Assembly: GCA_035544515.1 (NCBI GenBank)
Contig: DATKEG010000119.1
Location: 1-18,563, forward strand
Source of the DNA: DATKEG01 sp035544515
GTDB lineage: Bacteria; Acidobacteriota; Vicinamibacteria; Fen-336
Reading direction: 5' to 3'
DNA length: 18,563 nt
The notes below the pieces were generated by a model, which saw only the letters and a list, made by a program, of their open reading frames with translations, did no database searches and was not told the DNA's origin. Both the position numbers and the translations under genes were made by a program. Each line of letters begins with the position of its first letter. The stretch's first letter is position 1. This document shows, one piece after another, positions 1-6,662 of this stretch.

Positions 1-97
1 CGACCGGCGTCGCCTGCGCGCCGGCGGTCCGCCCCGCGGCCAGGCCGGCCGCCGCCCGCGTGGAGGCGGACAGGAACGTTCGGCGGGTGGCGCGCAT
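1..97 (-). CDS. N-terminus of a Tat-exported protein (partial, cut by window edge)
   Basis: The minus strand from the ATG at 97-95 reads 32 residues to the window edge without a stop. It starts MRATRRTFLSAS, which has the twin-arginine pattern (S/T)RRxFL at residues 4-9, followed by an Ala/Gly-rich segment and AQA at residues 27-29, a plausible signal-peptidase site. Such signals mark proteins exported folded through the Tat system, often cofactor-containing oxidoreductases. Two arginines (R14, R23) sit inside the would-be hydrophobic stretch, which is atypical, so export is likely but not certain. The mature protein lies outside the window and cannot be named. No clear Shine-Dalgarno precedes the ATG. 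The gene diverges from the Rieske oxygenase across only 36 bases, so the two may share a control region. Confidence 0.6.
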   Translation of the reverse strand, partial: MRATRRTFLSASTRAAAGLAAGRTAGAQATPV

Positions 98-133
98 CCG
101 TGGTTCCGCGGATCATAGCCCCTGCGCGGCCGG

Positions 134-1243
134 GTGGCGGACGGATCGGCGCGGGAGCCTTCCGTGGATCGAGACGACGGCGACACGTTCGAGCCCGACC
201 TCGCGGCCGCGCGGACGATCCCCGCGCGCTGGTACTTCGACCCGGCGGTGCTCGACCGCGAGGAGCGCCGGGTGTTCGCGCGCACGTGGCAGCTCGTGGG
301 CGCGGTGACGCAGGTGCGCGCGGCGGGGGACTACTTCACCTGCCGGGTGGGTCGGGAGCCGCTCGTGGTCGCCCGCGACGAGGCCGGCACCCTGCGCGCG
401 CTCTCGAACGTGTGCCGGCACCGCGCCGGCCCCGTCGCCCGCGGCGCGGGCCGCGCGCGCTCGCTCCAGTGCGGGTATCACGGCTGGACGTATGCGCTCG
501 ACGGCCGCCTCCTGGCCTCGCCCGAGTTCGAAGGCGTCCGCGGGTTCGACCGGTCCACGATCCACCTGCCCGAGGCGCGTCTCGCGGAATGGGGCGGGTT
601 CCTGTTCGTGAACCTCGACCGTGACGCCCCGGCGCTCGGCGAGTTCCTGGGGGCCATTCCGCACGAGACGCGCGGCCTGGCCATGGACCACCTGACCCTG
701 CGCCGGCGCGTGGACTACGAGGTGGAGTGCAACTGGAAGGTGTACGTGGACAACTACCTCGAGGGGTACCACATCCCGCGCGTGCACCCCGCCCTCTTCC
801 GCGAGCTCGACTACGGGGCCTACCGGGTGGAGACCGCGCGCCTGCACTCGCGGCAGCGCGCGCCCCTGCGCCGCGAGGGCGCGGTCTTCGGCGGGGGCGC
901 GGGCGACGGGGAGGAGGCGCTCTACTACTGGGTGTTCCCGAACCTGATGCTGAACGTCTACCCGGGCAGCCTGCAGACGAACCTCGTGGTGCCGCTCGGC
1001 CCGGAACGGACCCTCACCCGCTTCGAGTGGTACGTCGCCGAGCCCCTCGACCCGGCGGCCGCGGAGAAGTTCGAGCAGGCGTTCGCCTTCAGCGACCAGG
1101 TCCAGCGCGAGGACATGGACATCTGCCGGGCCGTTCAGCAGGGACTGCGCTCGGCCACGTATCACCGGGGCCGCTATTCCGTCCTACGCGAGAACGGTGT
1201 GCACCACTTCCACGGGCTGCTCAGCCGGTTCCTGGCGGACTGA
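134..1243 (+). CDS. Rieske [2Fe-2S] non-haem iron oxygenase, alpha-subunit type
   Basis: This 369-residue protein has the two-domain layout of ring-hydroxylating oxygenase large subunits. The N-terminal Rieske cluster site is C94-x-H96 ... C113-x2-H116, within CRH and CGYHGW. The C-terminal catalytic domain carries the mononuclear iron triad H213, H218 and probably D327. The residue three before H213, which relays electrons between the two metal sites, is E210; most dioxygenases have Asp here, while the carnitine oxygenase CntA has Glu, and CntA is also close in length (about 370). Family knowledge therefore suggests a mono-oxygenase acting on a quaternary amine or similar small substrate, but the substrate is not shown. 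An in-frame TAG at 116-118 makes the GTG at 134 the first possible start; no good Shine-Dalgarno is visible. No reductase or ferredoxin partner is encoded in the window. Confidence 0.9.
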   Translation: MADGSAREPSVDRDDGDTFEPDLAAARTIPARWYFDPAVLDREERRVFARTWQLVGAVTQVRAAGDYFTCRVGREPLVVARDEAGTLRALSNVCRHRAGPVARGAGRARSLQCGYHGWTYALDGRLLASPEFEGVRGFDRSTIHLPEARLAEWGGFLFVNLDRDAPALGEFLGAIPHETRGLAMDHLTLRRRVDYEVECNWKVYVDNYLEGYHIPRVHPALFRELDYGAYRVETARLHSRQRAPLRREGAVFGGGAGDGEEALYYWVFPNLMLNVYPGSLQTNLVVPLGPERTLTRFEWYVAEPLDPAAAEKFEQAFAFSDQVQREDMDICRAVQQGLRSATYHRGRYSVLRENGVHHFHGLLSRFLAD

Positions 1244-1263
1244 GCCGCGAGACTGACGGAGCA

Positions 1264-2271
1264 TCAACGCCCGAGGCGATGGCGCTCCAGCGTCTCCCGG
1301 ACCCGCCCCGGCAGGACGTCCGCTCGCCGCGCGGCGTCGAGCGCGATCCCCATCTGGGCGTCCCAGCCCGTGGCCGTCCCCATGATCTGAGCATGCGTCG
1401 CCCGGCACTGGTCGTCGTCCGGAGTGTTGACCCGGCCCTGAAGAAGGAGGAACCACTCGCGGCCCGCCGTGGTCTCGGGGACGAATCCGCCCAGGCAGGC
1501 CGCCTTGTAGCGGAACCAGGCGGCGTCGATGTCGCTGGCCGCGACGGCCAGGACCATGACCGCCGCGTCGAAGTCGCGCTCGCCGAAGGGGCGCAACGCA
1601 CCTACGTCCTCGTCGCCGAGCGGGGCCTTGGCCGTGGCCGGAGGGAGGACGGCCGTGATCACCCGTTCCGGCGCCGAGACGCTCGGCACGCTGCGGGCGT
1701 AGGGCGAGGTCGCCCCGACGCTGGGGACCGCCACGCCGCCGACCAACGGCAGCCCCGCGGCGCCCGTGCTGCCCGTCGTGCCGGCGTTTGCGCCCGCGAC
1801 CTCAGGGCTGGCGCCCGGCCCGCCGACGGTCTGAGGGGCCAGCATAGGGACGCTGCGGTTGGGCCGATCGGTGGAGAGCACGAGTTCGGTCGAGCTCGAC
1901 GTGGTCGTGGGGGCGGCCGCGGACGGTCCGGGCTCGCCCGAGTCCGGCGAGGCCGGCCGCGCGTAGGTGACCACGAGCCGCTTGCGCCCGCTCTGGTCGA
2001 CGATCGTCGAGTAGGCCGCCAGGACCTTGTCGCCTGTCCTGAGCCCGGCCAGGCCGGCCACTGCGATCTCGTCCGCGGTGACCACGACGTCGCCGCGCTC
2101 GCTGCGCAGCGTCACGCTGCCCGCCGCCGCGTTCACCCGCACGACCTCGGCGTTCAGGTACGTCGGGGCCCCGGCCTCGTGGTCGGGGATGAGGGGTTGG
2201 TACGTCGACTGCGCGAAGGCCGGAACGGCCGCCAGCAGGATGAATGAGCAGGGCAACAGGGATATCTTCAT
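1264..2271 (-). CDS. Secreted protein of unknown function: OB-like domain, Pro/Ser/Thr-rich linker, two-cysteine C-terminal domain
   Basis: I do not recognise the whole protein (335 residues). It begins with a clear Sec signal peptide (residues 1-20, cleavage after AFA). Residues about 38-104 form a beta-rich module of the kind seen in DUF5666-like proteins, with alternating V/T strands and a conserved-looking LRTGDKV turn. Residues about 106-215 are low-complexity, rich in Pro, Ser, Thr, Gly and Ala, a typical periplasmic or surface linker. Residues about 220-335 form a compact domain with only two cysteines, C259 and C289, which could form a disulfide. The start at 2271 is chosen over the upstream in-frame ATG at 2313 because GGAGG lies 9 bases before it and the signal peptide begins there. 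A sigma-54 element sits just upstream. The gene converges on the Rieske gene with 20 bases between stops. Confidence 0.75.
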   Translation of the reverse strand: MKISLLPCSFILLAAVPAFAQSTYQPLIPDHEAGAPTYLNAEVVRVNAAAGSVTLRSERGDVVVTADEIAVAGLAGLRTGDKVLAAYSTIVDQSGRKRLVVTYARPASPDSGEPGPSAAAPTTTSSSTELVLSTDRPNRSVPMLAPQTVGGPGASPEVAGANAGTTGSTGAAGLPLVGGVAVPSVGATSPYARSVPSVSAPERVITAVLPPATAKAPLGDEDVGALRPFGERDFDAAVMVLAVAASDIDAAWFRYKAACLGGFVPETTAGREWFLLLQGRVNTPDDDQCRATHAQIMGTATGWDAQMGIALDAARRADVLPGRVRETLERHRLGR

Positions 2272-2295
2272 TGACCGACACCTCCGCCCCAGAAG

Positions 2296-2313
2296 AAGCA
2301 ATCCCGGTGCCAA
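2296..2313 (-). promoter_or_regulatory. Sigma-54 (RpoN) -24/-12 promoter for the secreted protein at 1264-2271
   Basis: Read on the minus strand, 2313 to 2296 gives TTGGCAC, five bases, then TTGCTT. This matches the RpoN consensus (TGGCAC-N5-TTGC) at every core position, with the exact GG-N10-GC spacing. The expected start of transcription is near 2287. That would place the GGAGG ribosome site (2285-2281) and the ATG (2271) immediately downstream, with a leader of about 15 bases. The position relative to the gene strengthens the match. No enhancer-binding activator gene is in the window. Confidence 0.6.
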
Positions 2314-2338
2314 CCTCGCAGGACGCCGGGTTCCGGGG

Positions 2339-2355
2339 CTGGCACAGTGCTTGCT
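2339..2355 (+). promoter_or_regulatory. Second sigma-54 -24/-12 element, plus strand, antisense to the TauE/SafE gene
   Basis: On the plus strand 2339-2355 reads CTGGCAC, five bases, then TTGCT, again matching all core RpoN positions with GG-N10-GC spacing. Transcription would begin near 2366, just at the stop codon of the minus-strand transporter gene, and run antisense through it. The nearest plus-strand gene start is at 3160, about 800 bases on. It stands back-to-back with the minus-strand element, 25 bases away. It could be a genuine antisense or long-leader promoter, or a chance match. Confidence 0.35.
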
Positions 2356-2368
2356 GGCAGGGGCGACC

Positions 2369-3133
2369 TCAGCCCACCCAGAGCAGCACCGCGAAAGCCA
2401 GGACGGCGGCCGTCACGAACCACTCGAGCCAGCGCTCACCCTTGACCACCGCGAGACGGACGCCCACGAGACTGCCGGCCACGCTGCCCGCGGCGAGGGC
2501 GCAGCCCTCGGTCCAGCGCACCTTTCCATCCCAGGCGAAGAGCCCGAGCGCGACGACCGTGACGAGCAGCACCACCAGGACCTTCACCGCGTTGCCGCGG
2601 ACGAGGTCGAGGCCGGCCAGGGTCGTGGCGGCGAGGATCAGGAAGCCGACACCGGCCTGGACGAAGCCTCCATAGAACCCGGCCGCGACGAACATCCAGA
2701 AGGCCAGGCGCGGCCTCGGGTCGGCCGGGCCGGAGGAGGCGGCTCCCCGGCGGCGACGCAGGGGCGCGAGCAGCGTGAAGAGCGTGATCGCGACCATCAG
2801 GAAGGCGAGGATGCGCCGGAACTCCCGGTCGCCCGTCTGCAGCGCGAGCCAGGCCCCGAGAAAGGAGGCGGCGGTGGCCGGGACCGAGGCGCGCAGGGCC
2901 AGGCGCCAGTCCATGACCCCCGCCCGGCCGAAGCCCCAGACCGCGGCCAGGTTCTGCGCGACCACGCCCAGGCGGTTCGTGCCGTTGGCCTCCGCGGCGG
3001 GCAGTCCGAGGAAGATGAGCAGGGGCAACGTGAGGAACGAGCCACCGCCCGCGAGGGTGTTGACCAGCGACGCCGCGAACCCCGCGAGCGCCAGCGCGAG
3101 GAAGGTCAGCCAGGGAGGCACGGCCGGCATCAT
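2369..3133 (-). CDS. TauE/SafE-family membrane transporter (putative anion/sulfite exporter)
   Basis: This 254-residue, strongly hydrophobic protein has about eight membrane segments in two halves separated by an Arg-rich, Gly/Ser/Pro-rich loop (about 126-142), the normal layout and length for PF01925. The first half carries the signature NTLAGGGSFLTLP at 25-37, followed by ANGTNRLG; the second half carries the matching repeat G152-x-YGGFVQAGVG. Known members export sulfite, sulfoacetate or related small anions across the inner membrane, but the family is broad and the substrate here cannot be read from sequence. Two adjacent ATG codons (3133 and 3130) can start it; no Shine-Dalgarno precedes either. 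It diverges from the DUF2891-DUF885 gene across 26 bases, and one arm of an inverted repeat overlaps its start codons. Confidence 0.85.
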   Translation of the reverse strand: MMPAVPPWLTFLALALAGFAASLVNTLAGGGSFLTLPLLIFLGLPAAEANGTNRLGVVAQNLAAVWGFGRAGVMDWRLALRASVPATAASFLGAWLALQTGDREFRRILAFLMVAITLFTLLAPLRRRRGAASSGPADPRPRLAFWMFVAAGFYGGFVQAGVGFLILAATTLAGLDLVRGNAVKVLVVLLVTVVALGLFAWDGKVRWTEGCALAAGSVAGSLVGVRLAVVKGERWLEWFVTAAVLAFAVLLWVG

Positions 3134-3156
3134 ATGACGGCGATTGCGTATGATGC
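3127..3156. promoter_or_regulatory. 8+8 inverted repeat spanning a divergent start region (possible operator/promoter)
   Basis: GCATCATA (3127-3134) and TATGATGC (3149-3156) form a perfect dyad with a 14-base spacer. It is the most AT-rich patch in the area. The right arm includes TATGAT (3149-3154), a five-of-six match to a -10 box placed 5 bases before the ATG at 3160, which would give a nearly leaderless message. The left arm covers the two ATG codons of the transporter. No convincing -35 box is visible on either strand. It may be a regulator site or chance. Confidence 0.3.
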
Positions 3157-3159
3157 GGG

Positions 3160-5964
3160 ATGCTCGCTCACCTCTACGCTCTCGCCCTGCTCGCCGCGCC
3201 GCCGCCGGCGCCCGGCGTGGACGACGCGACCGCCGCGCGCCTGGCGGGCCTCGCGCTCGCGTGCGTGCACCAGGAGTACCCGAACAAGATCGCCCACGTC
3301 CTCGCGGGCGACGCCGACGTCCGCCCGCCCCGCGAGCTGACGCCGGCCTTCTTCGGCTGCTACGACTGGCACTCGGCGGTCCACGGACACTGGCTGCTGG
3401 CGCGGCTCGCGCGGGCGCAGCCCCGGGCGCCCTGGGCCTCGCCGGCGCGCGCGGCGCTCGCCCGCAGCCTCACGGCGGAGAACCTCGCGGCGGAAGCGCG
3501 CTATCTCGAGGGGCCCGGCCGCGTCAGCTTCGAGCGGCCCTACGGCCTGGCCTGGCTGCTGCAGCTCGCGGCCGAGCTGCGCGAGTGGGACGCGCCCGAG
3601 GCCCGGGGCTGGGCGGCGGCCCTGGCGCCCCTGGAGCGGCAGGCCGCCCTTCGCATCGCCCAGTGGCTGCCGAAGCTCACGCGGCCGGTCCGGGTGGGCG
3701 AACACTCGCAGACCGCGTTCGCGCTGGGCCTCGTCCTCGACTGGGCGAAGGGCGCCGACCGCGAGCTGGCCGCTCGCCTGGAGGCGCGCGCGCGTGACTT
3801 CTACGCGGCGGACGTGGATTGCCCGCTGGCCTACGAGCCTTCGGGCGAGGACTTCCTCTCCCCCTGCCTGGCCGAGGCCGACCTCATGCGCCGCGTGCTC
3901 GGACCCGGGGAGTACCCGGCGTGGCTCGCGCGCTTCCTGCCCGCGCTGCCCGCCGCGGCGGACTCCTCCTGGCTCGTGCCCGCGGTGCCGAGCGACCGGT
4001 CGGATCCGAAGCTGGCGCACCTCGACGGCCTCAACCTCAGCCGGGCCTGGATGCTCGAAGGCATCGCCTCCGGAGTGCCCGCGGACGATCCCCGGCGCGC
4101 CGCGGTCCGGCAGGTGGCCGCCGCCCACCGCCAGGCCGGGCTGGCCGCGGTGACGGGAGAGCACTACGAGGGCGGCCACTGGCTCGGCACCTTCGCCGTC
4201 TACCTCGTCACCGGCCGCGGCCTCGGCGCCCAAGCACCGGTGGAGGCGCGCTCCGACCCCGCCTCCGCCTTCGCCGCGCTGGTGGCGGAGGCGTGGGAAG
4301 AGGCGCTGCGCGAGGACCCGTTGCTGGCGACGCAGGCGGGCGATCGGCGCTACGACGACCGGCTGCCCCGCGTGAGTCCCGCGGATCAGGCGCGCCGCGC
4401 GGCCTCGGCGCGGCGCACGCTCGCCGCGCTCCAGGCCATCGATCGCCGCGCGCTCGCGCGGCGCGACCAGGTCACCTACGACATCCTGGCGCGCACGCAG
4501 CGCGAGGCGCTGGGCGAGCTGGAGCACCGGACGTGGCTGGTGCCGATCACCAACCGCGAGGGCTTCCACATCGACGTGGCCCGCCTTCCCGAGGAGGTGC
4601 CGCTGGCCACGGTGGGTGAATACCAGGCCTACCTCGCGCGCCTGGCCGACTTCCCGCGCTACGCGCGGGAACAGGTGGCCAACCTGCGGCAGGGCATGGC
4701 CGAGGGCGTCACCCTGCCGCGCGTGGTGCTCGAGGGCTTCGACCAGACCATCCGCGCGCACGTCAAGGCGCCGGAGGAGACGGTCTTCTTCGCGCCGCTG
4801 CGCCGCCTGCCCGCGTCCTTCGGCGCGGCGGACCGGTCGCGGCTCGCCGAGGAGGGCCGGCGCGTCATCGCCGACGCGGTGGTGCCGGCCTACCGCGAGC
4901 TGCTGGAGTTCATGCAAGGGGAGTACGTGCCCGCCGCCCGGGAGACCGTGGGCGCGTCCGCGCTCCCGGACGGGCGCCGCTTCTACGAGCACCGCGTGCG
5001 CATGTTCACGAGCCTCGACGCCACGCCGGAGGAGGTGCACCGCATCGGCGCGGGCGAGGTGGCGCGCATTCGCGAGGAGATGGACGCGGTGATCGCCCGC
5101 ACGGGGTTCCAGGGCGACTTCGCCGCCTTCCTGGGCCACCTGCGCTCCCATCCGCGCTTCTATGCCTCGACGCCGGAGGACCTGCTGCGCCAGGCGAGCT
5201 GGATCGCCAAGCGCATGGACGGCCAGCTCCCGCGCCTGTTCCACACGCTGCCCCGCCTGCCGTACGGCGTCGCGCCCATCCCCGACTTCATCGCGCCCAA
5301 GACCACCGCCGCCTACTACGCGCAGCCGGCGGGGGACGGCACGCGCGCGGGCACGTATTTCGTGAACACCTACGACCTGTCCAGCCGGCCGCTCTACGTC
5401 CTGGAGGCGCTCACTTTCCACGAGGCGGTCCCCGGCCATCACCTGCAGCTCGCGCTGCAGCAGGAGGTCGCGGACCTGCCGCCGCTGCGGCGCTTCGTCT
5501 CATCGAACGCCTTCGTGGAGGGCTGGGCCCTCTACGCGGAGCGCCTGGGCCAGGAGGCCGGGTTCTATGAGGACCCCTACAGCGACTTCGGCCGCCTCAC
5601 CTACGAGATGTGGCGCGCCTGCCGTCTGGTGGTGGACACCGGCCTGCACGCGCTGGGCTGGTCCCGCGCGCAGGCCATCGACTTCATGGCCGCGAACACC
5701 GCCCTCTCGCTGCACGAGGTGACGACCGAGATCGACCGCTACATCGCCTGGCCCGGACAGGCGCTCGGCTACAAGATGGGCGAGCTGAAGATCCGGGAGC
5801 TGCGCCGGAGGGCGGAAGCGGCCCTGGGCGCCCGCTTCGACCTGCGCGCGTTCCACGACGTGGTGCTGCGCAACGGCTCGGTGCCCCTCGACGTGCTGGA
5901 GGAGGAAGTGGCGGCCTATCTCGGCGAGCCCGGCCGCGTGGGGTCGATCATCTCGGTGCGGTGA
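3160..5964 (+). CDS. Fusion protein: DUF2891 + DUF885 (metallopeptidase-like, HExxPGHH)
   Basis: One open frame of 934 residues joins two families usually met as separate proteins. Residues about 20-355 are DUF2891, shown by YPNK, the FFGCYDWHSAVHGHW block, ERPYG, WLPKLT, YEPSGEDFLSPC and SDRSDPK...HLDGLNLSRAW; its function is unknown. Residues about 361-925 are DUF885 (PF05960), a metallopeptidase-like family, with the signature H754-E755-AVPG-H760-H761 and a downstream EGWALYAE at 787-794. No stop or frame change lies at the junction (near 4237). The only nearby alternative start, GTG at codon 361, has no ribosome site, so this is one protein rather than two. A short hydrophobic N-terminus (residues 4-13) may be a signal peptide, fitting the exported habit of DUF885. 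The last 49 bases overlap the convergent PilZ gene. Confidence 0.88.
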   Translation: MLAHLYALALLAAPPPAPGVDDATAARLAGLALACVHQEYPNKIAHVLAGDADVRPPRELTPAFFGCYDWHSAVHGHWLLARLARAQPRAPWASPARAALARSLTAENLAAEARYLEGPGRVSFERPYGLAWLLQLAAELREWDAPEARGWAAALAPLERQAALRIAQWLPKLTRPVRVGEHSQTAFALGLVLDWAKGADRELAARLEARARDFYAADVDCPLAYEPSGEDFLSPCLAEADLMRRVLGPGEYPAWLARFLPALPAAADSSWLVPAVPSDRSDPKLAHLDGLNLSRAWMLEGIASGVPADDPRRAAVRQVAAAHRQAGLAAVTGEHYEGGHWLGTFAVYLVTGRGLGAQAPVEARSDPASAFAALVAEAWEEALREDPLLATQAGDRRYDDRLPRVSPADQARRAASARRTLAALQAIDRRALARRDQVTYDILARTQREALGELEHRTWLVPITNREGFHIDVARLPEEVPLATVGEYQAYLARLADFPRYAREQVANLRQGMAEGVTLPRVVLEGFDQTIRAHVKAPEETVFFAPLRRLPASFGAADRSRLAEEGRRVIADAVVPAYRELLEFMQGEYVPAARETVGASALPDGRRFYEHRVRMFTSLDATPEEVHRIGAGEVARIREEMDAVIARTGFQGDFAAFLGHLRSHPRFYASTPEDLLRQASWIAKRMDGQLPRLFHTLPRLPYGVAPIPDFIAPKTTAAYYAQPAGDGTRAGTYFVNTYDLSSRPLYVLEALTFHEAVPGHHLQLALQQEVADLPPLRRFVSSNAFVEGWALYAERLGQEAGFYEDPYSDFGRLTYEMWRACRLVVDTGLHALGWSRAQAIDFMAANTALSLHEVTTEIDRYIAWPGQALGYKMGELKIRELRRRAEAALGARFDLRAFHDVVLRNGSVPLDVLEEEVAAYLGEPGRVGSIISVR

Positions 5965-6608
5965 TCGGCCACGAAGCCGGAGACCATGTCCTGGCCGTTC
6001 TCATCGAGGCCGTAGAACTCCACGCCGAAGCGGCGCGCCGCGTCGAGCCGGAGGACACGGGCGGCGGCCTGCACGCCCCCGGCCGGCGGCGGCAGGCGGA
6101 AGCGCACGTCGAGCGCGTCCCCGAGCTGGAGGGGATGTTCCGTCTCGATGAGCGCGCCGTGGATGCTGAGGTTCAGGATCGTGCCCAGCCCGACGTGTGG
6201 CTGGCCGGGCGCGCCCACCTGCGCCTCGAAGTACACGGGGACGCGCGTGTGCTTGCGCGGGGGGACGGTCGCGAGCCGCGAGAACGCGGCGTCCCACTCC
6301 GGTCCGGGCGGCGGCACGAGCACGGCGTTGGCGCCCGCTTGCCTCAGCGTGCCCTCGTCGACCGCCATGTGCTCCCGCGCGAGCACGACGATCGAGACCT
6401 GGCGGGGGTAGCGGCGCAGCCCGGTGACGACCTCCTTCACGGCGGCGAACGCGCCGTCCACCACGGCGATGTCGGGCCGCGTCTCGCGGGTGATGCGCCG
6501 TACGTCCTCCAACGTGCGTGCGAAGCGCCGGTCCACCTCCTGGCGCCCCAGCACCGTCCCGGCCAGTTCCGGCAGCGGGCCGTCCGAGCAGAGCAGGGCA
6601 ATCGGCAT
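5916..6608 (-). CDS. PilZ-domain protein with degenerate receiver-like N-terminus (predicted c-di-GMP effector)
   Basis: The protein has 230 residues from the ATG at 6608; an in-frame ATG at 6635 would add nine. The C-terminal half is a PilZ domain with both ligand signatures intact: RKHTR (118-122) and NLSIHG (146-151), which bind cyclic di-GMP in the family. The N-terminal ~110 residues have the alpha/beta rhythm of a response-regulator receiver, with an Asp at the end of a beta strand (VVD, D51). The acidic pocket near the start and the conserved Lys near the end are missing (CSDG and VLVPPP), so it is probably a pseudo-receiver that is not phosphorylated. I prefer 6608 because receiver folds usually begin at a MxIALL-like strand; neither start has a clear ribosome site. 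It lies 54 bases downstream of pncA on the same strand. Its last codons overlap the convergent fusion gene. Confidence 0.82.
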   Translation of the reverse strand: MPIALLCSDGPLPELAGTVLGRQEVDRRFARTLEDVRRITRETRPDIAVVDGAFAAVKEVVTGLRRYPRQVSIVVLAREHMAVDEGTLRQAGANAVLVPPPGPEWDAAFSRLATVPPRKHTRVPVYFEAQVGAPGQPHVGLGTILNLSIHGALIETEHPLQLGDALDVRFRLPPPAGGVQAAARVLRLDAARRFGVEFYGLDENGQDMVSGFVADHRTEMIDPTRPGSPR

Positions 6609-6662
6609 GCGGGTTGGAAGTGTACACAATCGCATCGCAATCTGTTACTGGCCCCCATCGGC

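Noticed and set aside
1244..1263. Terminator hairpin between the convergent Rieske and secreted-protein genes
   Set aside because: Only 20 bases are available and no stem followed by a T run is visible on either strand.
3130..5442. 770-codon open frame antisense to the DUF2891-DUF885 gene
   Set aside because: Composition artefact of high GC; the sense frame has the HExxPGHH and DUF2891 blocks.
4241..5964. Separate DUF885 gene starting at the internal GTG
   Set aside because: There is no ribosome site before 4241 and no signal peptide after it, while the frame is unbroken from the DUF2891 part; a fusion explains the data better.
6618..6627. GTGTACAC palindrome before the PilZ gene as an operator
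   Set aside because: Eight-base palindromes are common by chance and no second copy or promoter element is nearby.
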